A stretch of 34,102 bases of DNA from Candidatus Pullilachnospira intestinigallinarum (GCA_018711275.1 DVIN01000037.1:1-34102); one strand, 5' to 3'; shown: positions 6,784 through 14,811, counted from the first letter of the stretch. The notes: generated by a model not told the origin, from the letters alone. Program-made: numbers and translations.

Positions 6784-8175
6784 ATGTCCACGACAAAAGA
6801 AATTCCTTATAAAATCTATCTTGATGAAGAGGAGATGCCGAAACAGTGGTACAATCTGCGGGCCGATATGAAAAATAAGCCGGCGCCGCTGTTGAATCCA
6901 GCCACATTAAAGCCCATGACCGCTGAGGATCTGAGCGTGGTGTTCTGTGACGAACTGGTGAAGCAGGAACTGGACGATGAGACGCCGTATATTGATATTC
7001 CCGAGGAGATCCGATCCTTTTATAAGATGTACCGGCCCTCTCCGCTGGTGCGGGCGTACTGCCTGGAAGAAAAGCTTCAGACTCCCGCGAAGATTTATTA
7101 CAAATTCGAAGGGAATAACACCAGTGGAAGCCATAAGCTGAATTCCGCCATCGCCCAGGCGTATTATGCGAAGAAGCAGGGACTGAAGGGCGTCACCACT
7201 GAGACCGGCGCCGGACAGTGGGGGACGGCTCTTTCCATGGCGTGCGCTTATCTGGATCTGGACTGCCAGGTTTACATGGTGAAGTGTTCTTATGAGCAGA
7301 AACCCTTCCGCCGGGAAGTGATGAGAACTTACGGCGCCTCCGTGACGCCTTCTCCTTCGGATACCACAGAGGTGGGAAGAAAGATCCTGAAGGAGCATCC
7401 GGGAACCAGCGGAAGCCTGGGCTGCGCCATTTCCGAGGCGGTGGAGCGTGCCACCAGTATGGACGGTTACCGGTATGTGCTGGGAAGTGTGCTGAATCAG
7501 GTACTTCTGCATCAGACAGTGATCGGCCTGGAGACAAAGACAGCGCTGGACAAGTATGGGATTGTGCCGGATATGATCATCGGCTGTGCCGGCGGCGGGT
7601 CCAATCTGGGCGGCCTGATTTCTCCGTTTATGGGAGAGAAGCTGAGAGGCGAGAGAGATTATCAGATAATCGCTGTGGAACCCGCGTCCTGCCCCAGTTT
7701 TACCAGAGGAAAATTCGTTTACGATTACTGTGATACCGGTATGGTGACGCCGCTGCAGAAGATGTATACTTTGGGAAGCAGCTTTATTCCTTCCGCAAAC
7801 CATGCGGGCGGCCTGAGATATCACGGCATGAGTTCCATTCTGTCTCAGCTTTATCATGACGGTCTGATGGAGGCAAGAGCCGTGGAACAGACGGCGGTGT
7901 TTGCCGCTGCCGAGCAGTTTGCCCGGGTAGAGGGCATTCTGCCTGCTCCGGAAAGCGCCCATGCCATTAAGGTGGCCATCGACGAGGCCATGAAGTGCAA
8001 GGAGACCGGAGAGGCCAAAACGATTGTATTCGGACTGACGGGAACGGGATACTTTGATATGTATGCCTATGAGGCTTTCAACGACGGAAAAATGACGGAC
8101 TACATTCCCACGGATGAAGACCTGAAGGCGGGATTTGACGGCATTCCCAGATTCCCGGGCAATGAAATCGGGTAA
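6784..8175 (+). CDS. trpB2: TrpB2-type tryptophan synthase beta-like PLP enzyme
   Basis: A 463-residue PLP enzyme of the TrpB2 branch, which condenses indole and serine (or phosphoserine-like substrates) to tryptophan, often without a TrpA partner. The PLP lysine is K118 in SGSHKLNSA; the phosphate-binding loop GGGSN is at residues 270-274; AGQWGTALSMA matches the TrpB2 subfamily. The extended N-terminus (TPYIDIPEEI, YRPSPLVRA) is also typical of TrpB2. The ATG at 6784 is preferred over an upstream GTG at 6742 because AAAGGAG lies 8-9 nt before it. No other trp gene lies in the window, so indole salvage or a related beta-substitution is an inference. A short ATAACC/GGTTAT hairpin lies in the leader. 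Confidence 0.88.
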   Translation: MSTTKEIPYKIYLDEEEMPKQWYNLRADMKNKPAPLLNPATLKPMTAEDLSVVFCDELVKQELDDETPYIDIPEEIRSFYKMYRPSPLVRAYCLEEKLQTPAKIYYKFEGNNTSGSHKLNSAIAQAYYAKKQGLKGVTTETGAGQWGTALSMACAYLDLDCQVYMVKCSYEQKPFRREVMRTYGASVTPSPSDTTEVGRKILKEHPGTSGSLGCAISEAVERATSMDGYRYVLGSVLNQVLLHQTVIGLETKTALDKYGIVPDMIIGCAGGGSNLGGLISPFMGEKLRGERDYQIIAVEPASCPSFTRGKFVYDYCDTGMVTPLQKMYTLGSSFIPSANHAGGLRYHGMSSILSQLYHDGLMEARAVEQTAVFAAAEQFARVEGILPAPESAHAIKVAIDEAMKCKETGEAKTIVFGLTGTGYFDMYAYEAFNDGKMTDYIPTDEDLKAGFDGIPRFPGNEIG

Positions 8176-8277
8176 TCGCCAAAAGACGGTTTTATATATT
8201 CTTTTCGGGAGATCATCATAGCGGCAAAAGCGGTTATGATATCCATAATAATATTAATAAAAAAGGAGGAACTTCAA

Positions 8278-8475
8278 ATGGCAGTAATGGATGGATGCGA
8301 AGGCAGTGCAAAAACCTGGCAGCTGGAAGAGCGTACCTGCCCGCAGTGCGGCGAGGAAATCGAGGTGTATACCTCCAGGGGAAGAATTGTGGAGGATGCC
8401 GTATGTGAGAAATGCGGTTATACCATCAAGGCTCAGGAGCAGGTGATTCCGGGAGCAAAGAAAGAAGAAGACTGA
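8278..8475 (+). CDS. Small double zinc-knuckle protein
   Basis: A 65-residue protein with two CxxCG motifs: CPQCGEE and, about 25 residues later, CEKCGYT, together enough for one zinc ribbon with four cysteine ligands. The strong RBS AAAGGAGG (8262-8269) fixes the start at 8278; the open frame upstream of it is AT-rich leader. I do not recognise a named family. Zinc ribbons of this size bind nucleic acid or act as accessory subunits, but nothing here tells which. It is a single-gene unit that ends at a strong terminator, 102 bp after the TrpB2 gene. Confidence 0.75.
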   Translation: MAVMDGCEGSAKTWQLEERTCPQCGEEIEVYTSRGRIVEDAVCEKCGYTIKAQEQVIPGAKKEED

Positions 8476-8489
8476 AGATAACAGGAAAG

Positions 8490-8531
8490 AAAACAGCCGT
8501 ATCCGTTGAAACTTTCGGATACGGCTGTTTT
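8490..8531. terminator. Strong terminator hairpin after the zinc-knuckle gene
   Basis: A perfect 16-bp inverted repeat (8490-8505 with 8516-8531; arms begin AAAACAGCCG and end CGGCTGTTTT) around a 10-nt loop. The arms have A and T ends, so it can stop transcription from either side. The stretch 8532-8700 after it holds no gene I can support. Confidence 0.85.
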
Positions 8532-8700
8532 CGTAGGTATGCCTGTGCAATGTCTGCACAAATCACCGTTTTATTCCGCTTTTTTTCGGCCTGTCCCCAA
8601 AAAGCTTTCTGAACGGCCAGTGGGTAAAGGGCGCGGCGGCAGACCGATTCCGGCGCCGGACCGTTGATGAAAGCATATTGTCCGACGGTCCGCTGTGCAC

Positions 8701-8748
8701 AAAAAAGGAAAAAGGATCGCTGTATCAAAAAGGATGCAGCGGTCCTTT
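8701..8748 (-). terminator. Terminator of the ABC transporter operon (minus strand)
   Basis: A 12-bp stem with one wobble pair (AAAGGATCGCTG at 8711-8722, CAGCGGTCCTTT at 8737-8748). Read on the minus strand it is followed by a T-rich run (8710-8701), 16 bp beyond the permease stop codon. Confidence 0.8.
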
Positions 8749-8764
8749 TAGAGCGCGCAGCAGT

Positions 8765-9571
8765 TCAGGACTGTCGGCCCCGGAGACATTTCTTCTCGGC
8801 CAGGCTTACGGCTCCGTACAATGCCATGGAGATGAGGCAGAGGATCAGAATCGACAGAATCATGGCATCCAGTTTGAAGGTCTGGCTGGAATAGATGATC
8901 AGATATCCCAGCCCCTGCCGGGCGCCGATGAATTCTCCGATGACCACTCCCACCAGACACAGGCCGATGTTGACCTTCATGGTGGCCAGCAGCAGCGGGA
9001 CGGAGGAGGGAAGCACCACTTTCAGCAGGGTATCCCGCTTTTTTCCTCCCAGGGAGTAGATCAGCTTCAGCTTATCGGGATCTGTCTCCCGGAATCCGGT
9101 GTACAGGCTGATGACAGAGCCGAAGATGGCCACGGACATGCCGGCCACGATGATGGTGCGCATATTGGCTCCCAGCCAGACGATAAGCAGCGGCGCCAGC
9201 GCCGATTTTGGGAGACTGTTGAGCATGACCAGATAGGGTTCCAGAATATCCGACAGCTTCGGACAGCACCACAGAAGGACGGCCAGTCCTGTTCCCACCG
9301 TAATCACCAGAAAGAAACTTGCCAGGGTTTCCAGCAGCGTGACGCCGATATGGGAAGCCAGATCCTGATTTCGCATCATAGAAGAAAAGGTGTCGATCAG
9401 CTGAGCGGGACTGCTGAAAATAAAGGAATCGATCCATCCCAGGCGGGCGCTCATCTCCCACAGGATGAGAAAAAATACAAGCACCAGTATCCTTGCCGCG
9501 CGGACAAGCCGCCGGTTCCTCAGACGGCGGCGCAGAAACCGTTTTTGAGCAGCAGATTCACACATGGTCAT
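8765..9571 (-). CDS. ABC transporter permease, SsuC/TauC-like
   Basis: A 268-residue inner-membrane permease of the nitrate/sulfonate/taurine type (BPD_transp_1). It has about six membrane segments, starting at ARILVLVFFLILWEMSARLG, and the ATPase-contact EAA-like loop around YSLGGKKRDTLLKVVLPSSV with the conserved Gly. The family imports sulfonates, taurine, nitrate, thiamine precursors or similar small organic ions. It overlaps the upstream ATPase gene by 14 bp, so the two are translationally coupled; AAGGAG lies 4 nt before the first ATG and 10 nt before a second one two codons in. No TPP riboswitch or sulfur gene nearby narrows the substrate. The strand is opposite to its neighbours. Confidence 0.88.
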   Translation of the reverse strand: MTMCESAAQKRFLRRRLRNRRLVRAARILVLVFFLILWEMSARLGWIDSFIFSSPAQLIDTFSSMMRNQDLASHIGVTLLETLASFFLVITVGTGLAVLLWCCPKLSDILEPYLVMLNSLPKSALAPLLIVWLGANMRTIIVAGMSVAIFGSVISLYTGFRETDPDKLKLIYSLGGKKRDTLLKVVLPSSVPLLLATMKVNIGLCLVGVVIGEFIGARQGLGYLIIYSSQTFKLDAMILSILILCLISMALYGAVSLAEKKCLRGRQS

Positions 9572-10325
9572 TCAGCTCCTTCCAGATTCGGTTGAAATAC
9601 GTTTTAAAATCCGGCGCATTCCTGGATGTCATGGGTGTCCGGTTGGGGATATCCAGGGAAATGGGAATGACGCTGCGGATCACAGCGGGACTTTTGGAAA
9701 GTACGATCACCCGGTCAGACATGCTGATGGCTTCCGAGATATCGTGGGTCACCAGCAGGGCGGTTTTCTTTTCCTTTCGGATAATGGCGCCGATGTCGTC
9801 GCTGACATTGAGTCGTGTCTGATAATCCAGCGCGGAAAAAGGTTCATCCAGAAGAAGAAGCGACGGATCCAGGGCCAGGGTCCGGATCAGCGCCGCCCGC
9901 TGGCGCATGCCTCCGGACAGCTGGGAAGGTCTGGCGCTTCGAAAATCCGCCAGGCCGTATTCGGAGAGGAGACGGTCCACCCGCTTCAGATGTTCCGGTG
10001 TTTTCTTCTTCTGGATTTCCAGGCCCAGAATGACATTTTCGTAGATGTTTCTCCACTCAAAAAGGTGGTCCTTCTGCAGCATATAGCCGATGGTCAGGGT
10101 GGATTTCTCCAGGGGAACGCCGCGGATCAGAATGGATCCCTGCTCCGGAGTCAGAAGCCCGGCAATCAGATTCAGAAGCGTGCTTTTCCCACAGCCGCTG
10201 GGCCCCACCAGAGAGACAAATTCCCCTTCTTCCACCGAAAAACTGATATGGGAAAGGGCGGGGATTTCGCCGGACACCGTGTGATAGGCCATTCCCACAT
10301 CCCTCAATTCCAGAATCTTTTTCAT
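9558..10325 (-). CDS. ABC transporter ATP-binding protein, SsuB/TauB-like
   Basis: A 255-residue ABC ATPase. Walker A is GPSGCGKST (residues 41-49), the signature is LSGGMRQRAAL, Walker B is LLLLDEPFSALD, and the switch histidine lies in LLVTHDISEA. The Q-loop is YMLQKDHLFEW. The overall pattern is that of the nitrate/sulfonate/taurine subfamily and it pairs with the overlapping permease. GAGGAGG lies about 9 nt before the ATG at 10325. The periplasmic-type binding protein (lipoprotein) that such importers need is not encoded in the window. The gene is divergent from the phospholipid operon across a 238-bp gap. Confidence 0.9.
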   Translation of the reverse strand: MKKILELRDVGMAYHTVSGEIPALSHISFSVEEGEFVSLVGPSGCGKSTLLNLIAGLLTPEQGSILIRGVPLEKSTLTIGYMLQKDHLFEWRNIYENVILGLEIQKKKTPEHLKRVDRLLSEYGLADFRSARPSQLSGGMRQRAALIRTLALDPSLLLLDEPFSALDYQTRLNVSDDIGAIIRKEKKTALLVTHDISEAISMSDRVIVLSKSPAVIRSVIPISLDIPNRTPMTSRNAPDFKTYFNRIWKELNDHV

Positions 10326-10466
10326 AAGGGTTCCTCCTCATTCGGTATATCCTATTCTATGTAAAAAACAAAAAACGGTGCCTGCTCAGACGGCCCGGGA
10401 GATTCTTAAGAAAATCCTGCGATTCTTAATTTTTATTAACGATTCCCTAATATTTGCAGAAACGTA

Positions 10467-10495
10467 TTGCTGTAGTGCAACAGGTCCTATATAAT
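10467..10495 (+). promoter_or_regulatory. Promoter of the phospholipid operon
   Basis: TTGCTG (10467-10472), 17 bp, TATAAT (10490-10495). The -10 is perfect and the -35 keeps TTG. The PAP2 start codon lies about 70 bp downstream. Confidence 0.65.
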
Positions 10496-10563
10496 GACCC
10501 GGAAGACAACAGGGATCATCCGGTGGCTGCCCGGCCATCCGGAGGGCTGAAAGGAGATGCTGT

Positions 10564-11196
10564 ATGAAACAACAGCTGAAAAAATACATTGAAAAACTGT
10601 TGCCGGGCGATTATCTGCTGCCGGCGGTCGTATGCCTGCTCTACGACACCGCAATTTATTCCGGCACGCAGCTTTTAACAGAACACTGGCACCACTGGGA
10701 TCTTACCGGTCGACTGGAACGTCAGATTCCTGTCATACCAGAATTTACCCTGATTTATCTTTTGTTTTTCCCCTTCTGGATTGGAAATTTCCTTTTAATC
10801 GGTCATCTGGGAAAGGAAAAAGCGCGCCGGTTTATTCGGGCAGATCTGATAGCCTGGACAGTCTGCGGGGTGTGCTTCCTTCTGTTTCCCACCGCCAATG
10901 TGCGGCCTGCCGGACTGGAGGAAGGAATCTGGACGGAACTTCTGGAGCTTGTTTATCGAATGGATCCACCCACCAATCTGTTCCCTTCTATTCATTGCCT
11001 GGCCAGCTGGCTCTGCTTCGTGGTTCTTCGAAGAGAAGAAAGCCTTCCCGTCTGGTACCGGGCCGGCTGCGGCGTTATGGCAGTACTGATCTGTATTTCC
11101 ACGGTGGCCGTCCGGCAGCATGTGCTGGCTGATGTGGCGGCCGGTATCCTGCTGGCAGAGGGCGCCTGGGCTCTGGCAGGAAGGAGGAGAAAATGA
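10564..11196 (+). CDS. PAP2-family membrane phosphatase
   Basis: A 210-residue membrane protein of the PAP2 superfamily (Aur1/Ipt1-like, PAP2_3 type). The two catalytic parts are visible: FPSIHCLASWL with the phosphatase histidine, and STVAVRQHVLADVAAG with the His/Asp pair. About five or six hydrophobic segments are present. PAP2 enzymes remove or transfer phosphate on lipid phosphates at the membrane. It is the first gene of an operon with a lysyl-PG-synthase-like membrane protein, pssA and psd, so a lipid substrate such as phosphatidic acid or phosphatidylglycerol phosphate is likely but not shown. Its stop overlaps the next start (ATGA). RBS AAAGGAG lies about 11 nt upstream. Confidence 0.85.
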   Translation: MKQQLKKYIEKLLPGDYLLPAVVCLLYDTAIYSGTQLLTEHWHHWDLTGRLERQIPVIPEFTLIYLLFFPFWIGNFLLIGHLGKEKARRFIRADLIAWTVCGVCFLLFPTANVRPAGLEEGIWTELLELVYRMDPPTNLFPSIHCLASWLCFVVLRREESLPVWYRAGCGVMAVLICISTVAVRQHVLADVAAGILLAEGAWALAGRRRK

Positions 11197-12239
11197 CGGG
11201 TAAAAAAATGGCGGGAAATCTTCTCTTTCTGCTGCTTCTCGGCGGCCTGACCGTTTACGGCGTATTGAATGGACAGGATCCGAAAGCTCTCTGGGACAGC
11301 ATCCGGCAGGCACAGGTCGGATGGCTTCTGCCCGCGATATTCTGTGTTCTGTTCTTTATCTGGGGAGAATCCGCCATTATCCATTATCTGCTGGGGACGC
11401 TGAAAGTTCCCCTGGCCAGGTGGAAGTGTTTCCTGGTTTCTTCCGTGGGCTTTTTCTTCAGCTGCATCACGCCATCCGCCAGCGGCGGACAGCCCATGCA
11501 AATGTACTATCTGAAAAAGGAGAAGATTCCGCTGCCGGTTTCCGCGCTGGTGCTGCTGATTGTCACCATCACCTATAAACTGGTGCTGGTGGTAATCGGG
11601 GTGTATCTCCCCATTTTTGCCCCGGGCTTTATGAAAAAATATCTGGAAGGGATTCTTCCGGTATTCTGGCTGGGGCTGGGCCTCAATGTGATCTGCGTGG
11701 GAATTCTGCTGTTGCTGGTGTTCTATCCGCAGCTGGTGCAAAGAATTCTGGGCGCATGCTGCAGGCTGCTCATGCGGCTGCACCTGCTGAAGAATCAGAA
11801 AAAATGGTTGGAAAAGCTGGAGCGCTCCATGAATCTTTACCGGGAAACGGCACAGTATCTGAGGGGGCATGTTTCGGTGATCCTGAAGGTATTTCTGCTG
11901 ACATGCCTTCAGCGGCTTTCTCTGTTTGCGGTTACCTGGTTTGTTTACCGGGCGTTTGGCCTGAAGGGCACCGGGATTTACGAACTGCTTCTGCTTACCG
12001 CTGTGATCTCCGTGACGGTGGACATGCTGCCGCTTCCGGGGGGGATGGGAATTTCGGAAAAATTGTTCCTGATGATTTTTGCGCCGGTGTTCGGACCAAA
12101 GCTGCTGCTTCCGGCCATGATTCTTTCCAGAGGCCTCAGCTATTATACAGAACTGTTGCTCAGCGCGCTGATGACGGCAGCCGCCCATCTACTGCTGGGC
12201 AGAGAGAAAACGGCCGGCAGGCCGGGAGAGGAGAAATGA
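11193..12239 (+). CDS. UPF0104 / MprF N-terminal-like integral membrane protein
   Basis: A 348-residue polytopic membrane protein of the LPG_synthase_TM family (PF03706), which resembles the flippase half of MprF without the aminoacyl-transferase half. Conserved pieces are TPSASGGQPMQMYYL (about residues 92-106) and the LPLPGGMGISE motif. About eight membrane segments are predicted. Relatives move or modify lipids or lipid-linked sugars, but most are uncharacterised. The 4-bp ATGA overlap with the PAP2 gene and the one-base gap to pssA place it firmly in the phospholipid operon, which favours a role in moving a lipid between membrane leaflets; this is inference. Confidence 0.87.
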   Translation: MTGKKMAGNLLFLLLLGGLTVYGVLNGQDPKALWDSIRQAQVGWLLPAIFCVLFFIWGESAIIHYLLGTLKVPLARWKCFLVSSVGFFFSCITPSASGGQPMQMYYLKKEKIPLPVSALVLLIVTITYKLVLVVIGVYLPIFAPGFMKKYLEGILPVFWLGLGLNVICVGILLLLVFYPQLVQRILGACCRLLMRLHLLKNQKKWLEKLERSMNLYRETAQYLRGHVSVILKVFLLTCLQRLSLFAVTWFVYRAFGLKGTGIYELLLLTAVISVTVDMLPLPGGMGISEKLFLMIFAPVFGPKLLLPAMILSRGLSYYTELLLSALMTAAAHLLLGREKTAGRPGEEK

Positions 12240-12240
12240 A

Positions 12241-12858
12241 GTGATTGGTTTTTATAATTATACGGTGATACTGACTTACCTGAGTCTGGTCAGCGCGATA
12301 TCCGGTATGCTGTTTACGCTCCACGGCCATTTCCGTCTGGCGCTGATGTGTCTGGCACTGTCAGGACTGTGCGATATGTTTGACGGCAAGGTGGCCAGAG
12401 CAAAAAAGGACCGGACAGAGGAGGAAAAACAATTCGGTATTCAGATTGACTCGCTGTGCGATGTGGTCAGTTTCGGTATTTTCCCCGCACTGTGGGCGTA
12501 CTGTATGGGAATGTCCGGGCCGGTGGGAATCGGAATCCTGATTCTGTACGCCACCGCCGGAGTGATCCGGCTGGGATATTTTAATGTGATGGAGGAACAG
12601 CGGCAGAAAACCACCGGGGAGGCGCGGACCAGCTACAGTGGTCTGCCGATCACTTCCATTGCCATTTTGCTTCCCCTGACAGCCGCGGCCGGTGTGGTCT
12701 GGAAGGAACATTTTCTCTTTTTGCTGCATATGATTATGCTGGCGGCGGGAATCCTGTTTGTGGTGAGAATCCAGGTGCCAAAACCGAAAAATCTGACGCT
12801 GGCGTTCTTTGTGGCGGTGGTGAGCGTGGCCCTGCTGAAGATTTTCCGGATTTTCTGA
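12241..12858 (+). CDS. pssA: CDP-diacylglycerol-serine O-phosphatidyltransferase
   Basis: A 205-residue CDP-alcohol phosphatidyltransferase that makes phosphatidylserine from CDP-diacylglycerol and L-serine in the membrane. The active site is complete: D45-x2-D48-G-x2-A-R53, then G66-x3-D70-x3-D74. The stretch between R53 and G66 is four residues longer than the classic motif, with acidic and lysine residues, as I recall for clostridial PssA proteins. Six hydrophobic segments are visible. It starts with GTG at 12241, one base after the previous stop, behind GAGAGGAG. The downstream psd gene would convert its product to phosphatidylethanolamine. Confidence 0.9.
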   Translation: MIGFYNYTVILTYLSLVSAISGMLFTLHGHFRLALMCLALSGLCDMFDGKVARAKKDRTEEEKQFGIQIDSLCDVVSFGIFPALWAYCMGMSGPVGIGILILYATAGVIRLGYFNVMEEQRQKTTGEARTSYSGLPITSIAILLPLTAAAGVVWKEHFLFLLHMIMLAAGILFVVRIQVPKPKNLTLAFFVAVVSVALLKIFRIF

Positions 12859-12965
12859 TCGTTACCGGAAAATACGGACGGATGGCGGGGACAGAGACGG
12901 TTTGCCTGTCTTTCAGGGACGGAGCGGCCGGCGGCGAAGAAAATCAGAGCATGGAGGTAAGAACT

Positions 12966-13832
12966 GTGAAATATGCGGACAGACAGGGAAACCGGTGGGA
13001 AGAGGAAAGCCTTCAGGACCGGTTTCTGGAAAAAATATATGGCAGCAGGTTGGGACGGGCTGCGGCCCGTGTGCTGGCGGCTCCCGTGGTCTCCAGGATC
13101 GGAGGCCGGCTTCTGGAGACAAGGGCGTCCCGGCTGCTGATTCCCGGATTCGTGAAAAGAAACCGTCTGGATCCGGGAGAATGGGAAGCCCGTTCCTTTG
13201 CGTCGTTTAATGATTTTTTCACAAGGAAAGCGGCGCCCGGCATGCGGCCCCAGGATCCGGAAGAAGATGTGCTGATCAGTCCCTGTGATGGCCGGCTGCT
13301 GGTCAGTCCGGTGACCGGACAGGGCCGTTTTCTTATCAAACATACCGGCTATACGGCCGCGCAGCTTTTGAGAAGTCATCGGCTGGCCCGGCGGTTTTAT
13401 GGAGGATGGGCGCTGATCTTCCGGCTGACGGTTCAGGATTATCACAGGTTCTGCTATGTGGACGATGCGGCCCGGTCCAGTACCCGCCGGATTGCCGGCT
13501 GTTTTCACACGGTGAATCCGGCGGCCAATGACGCGCAGCCGATTTACAAGGAAAATACCAGAGAGTACTGCCTGCTTCATACCCGTCGTTTCGGAACGGT
13601 GCTGATGATGGAGGTGGGCGCCCTGCTGGTGGGAAAAATAGAAAACTATCATGGAGCCGGTACGGTGAGACGGGGGCAGGAAAAAGGCCGGTTTGCTTTT
13701 GGGGGCTCCACGGTGGTGCTTCTGGTGGAGCCGGGAAAGGTGATGATGGACCGGGATATTCTGGAAAACAGCCGGGACGGTTTCGAGACACTGGTGAAAA
13801 TGGGGCAGCGGATCGGGAAAGCTGCCGGCTGA
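12966..13832 (+). CDS. psd: Phosphatidylserine decarboxylase proenzyme
   Basis: A 288-residue pyruvoyl enzyme that decarboxylates phosphatidylserine to phosphatidylethanolamine at the membrane. The self-cleavage site is FGGST with GGST at 246-249; Ser248 would become the pyruvoyl group. Other family pieces are FNDFFTRK, ISPCDGRLL, RLTVQDYHRFCYVD and the VGALLVGKI strand. The GTG at 12966 is chosen because GGAGGT (12953-12958) lies 7 nt upstream; the frame is open to ATG codons at 12951 and 12882, but the first overlaps the RBS and the second gives a low-complexity extension. It is the last gene of the phospholipid operon, 107 bp after pssA. Confidence 0.9.
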   Translation: MKYADRQGNRWEEESLQDRFLEKIYGSRLGRAAARVLAAPVVSRIGGRLLETRASRLLIPGFVKRNRLDPGEWEARSFASFNDFFTRKAAPGMRPQDPEEDVLISPCDGRLLVSPVTGQGRFLIKHTGYTAAQLLRSHRLARRFYGGWALIFRLTVQDYHRFCYVDDAARSSTRRIAGCFHTVNPAANDAQPIYKENTREYCLLHTRRFGTVLMMEVGALLVGKIENYHGAGTVRRGQEKGRFAFGGSTVVLLVEPGKVMMDRDILENSRDGFETLVKMGQRIGKAAG

Positions 13833-13847
13833 ATTTCCGGCATTTTT
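13824..13847 (+). terminator. Weak terminator at the end of psd
   Basis: A 5-bp stem (GCCGG 13824-13828, CCGGC 13837-13841) overlaps the psd stop codon and is followed by ATTTTT. It is short, so partial read-through is possible. Confidence 0.5.
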
Positions 13848-13888
13848 CCGCGGCAGGGTTTCAGCGAACAGCTGAAAAATGAGAAAAT

Positions 13889-13917
13889 TTGACTTTAAAA
13901 AGAAAAGAGGATAGAAT
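13889..13917 (+). promoter_or_regulatory. SigA-type promoter upstream of queH
   Basis: TTGACT (13889-13894), 17 bp, TAGAAT (13912-13917): one mismatch in each box. The queH start lies about 80 bp downstream. Confidence 0.7.
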
Positions 13918-13998
13918 GGGGAAAACGGCGGCACTGACCGCAGAATTTTGAAACCTGCCCCACACAGGGGCGGACGAAATTCAGAAAGAGAGCAGAAA

Positions 13999-14625
13999 AT
14001 GGCCAATGTAAGAAATTATCAAAAGGAACTGGAAAGGACATTGGAGCAGATCAGAGGAGAGGGCAGGACGCCTTCTCTTTTTCTGCACAGCTGCTGCGCG
14101 CCCTGCAGCAGTTATGTGCTGGAGTATCTGTCGGAATATTTTTTCATCACTGTATTTTATTATAACCCCAACATTTATCCGGAGGAGGAATACTGGAAGC
14201 GGGTACGGGAACAGGAGCATTTCATTTCCGTATTTCCGGCAAAGCATGCGATTTCTTTTCAGGAAGGCGTTTATGAACCTTCCCGTTTTTATGAGACAGT
14301 CCGGGGGCTGGAGGATGTCCGGGAGGGCGGAAGCCGCTGCTTCGCATGTTACAGGCTGCGGCTGGAGGAAGCAGCGCGTATGGCAAAGAAAGGGGGATAT
14401 GATTTTTTTACCACAACCCTTTCCATAAGTCCCATGAAAAATGCCGCGAAACTCAATGAAATCGGAGAAGAACTGGCCGACAGATATCAGGTGGCCTATC
14501 TGAATTCGGACTTCAAGAAGAAAAACGGTTACCAGCGTTCCACCCAGCTGTCAAAGGAATACGGAATGTACCGGCAGAATTACTGTGGCTGTGTATTCTC
14601 TCTGCGGGAAAGGGAGCAGAGATGA
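13999..14625 (+). CDS. queH: Epoxyqueuosine reductase QueH
   Basis: A 208-residue QueH (DUF208) protein, the cobalamin-independent enzyme for the last step of queuosine synthesis in tRNA, reducing epoxyqueuosine with a 4Fe-4S cluster. The cysteine pattern is complete: LHSCCAPC (C32, C33, C36), CFACYRLRL in the middle and YCGCVFS near the end. TTTLSISPMKN and NSDFKKKNGY are also family-typical. The frame extends upstream to 13948, but AGAAAGAGAG just before the ATG at 13999 and the family's usual N-terminus favour the later start. It has its own promoter. No other que gene lies in the window. Confidence 0.92.
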   Translation: MANVRNYQKELERTLEQIRGEGRTPSLFLHSCCAPCSSYVLEYLSEYFFITVFYYNPNIYPEEEYWKRVREQEHFISVFPAKHAISFQEGVYEPSRFYETVRGLEDVREGGSRCFACYRLRLEEAARMAKKGGYDFFTTTLSISPMKNAAKLNEIGEELADRYQVAYLNSDFKKKNGYQRSTQLSKEYGMYRQNYCGCVFSLREREQR

Positions 14626-14633
14626 TTTTTTCC

Positions 14634-14662
14634 TTGCGTTCTATTCGGAGGAATGGTAAAAT
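14634..14662 (+). promoter_or_regulatory. Possible promoter of argH
   Basis: TTGCGT (14634-14639), 17 bp, TAAAAT (14657-14662). It begins just after the queH stop and precedes two terminator-like hairpins, so the argH transcript would carry a leader of about 140 nt. Confidence 0.5.
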
Positions 14663-14670
14663 TTATCCGT

Positions 14671-14692
14671 GTCCGGCGTCGCCGGACGTTTT
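14671..14692 (+). terminator. Terminator-like hairpin 1 in the queH-argH gap
   Basis: A perfect 7-bp GC stem (GTCCGGC 14671-14677, GCCGGAC 14681-14687) with a 3-nt loop, followed by GTTTT. It can end queH transcripts, but it also lies downstream of the possible argH promoter. Confidence 0.6.
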
Positions 14693-14753
14693 GACGACTG
14701 ATCACAAAGAGCCTGTCCTAAGAAAGCAGACCGGCTTTTGGCGGATGCGGACT

Positions 14754-14775
14754 GCCGGATTCGCCGGCGCTTTTT
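14754..14775 (+). terminator. Terminator-like hairpin 2 in the argH leader
   Basis: GCCGG (14754-14758) pairs with CCGGC (14764-14768), followed by GCTTTTTG. It sits only 37 bp before the argH start, so it would act as an attenuator rather than an end-of-gene terminator. No T-box sequence is visible. Confidence 0.5.
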
Positions 14776-14811
14776 GAGGGCGGGAAGGTTTCAGAAAAGA
14801 GAGGATTTACT

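Noticed and set aside
8678..9595. A 305-residue plus-strand frame
   Set aside because: It is antisense to the ABC permease and rich in Gln/His/Asp, typical of a shadow frame.
10326..10563. A TPP or S-box riboswitch before the ABC ATPase gene
   Set aside because: No conserved core of either class is visible on the minus strand in this gap; substrate cannot be inferred from it.
14663..14811. A T-box in the argH leader
   Set aside because: The conserved T-box sequence with the TGGAACCGCG core is absent.
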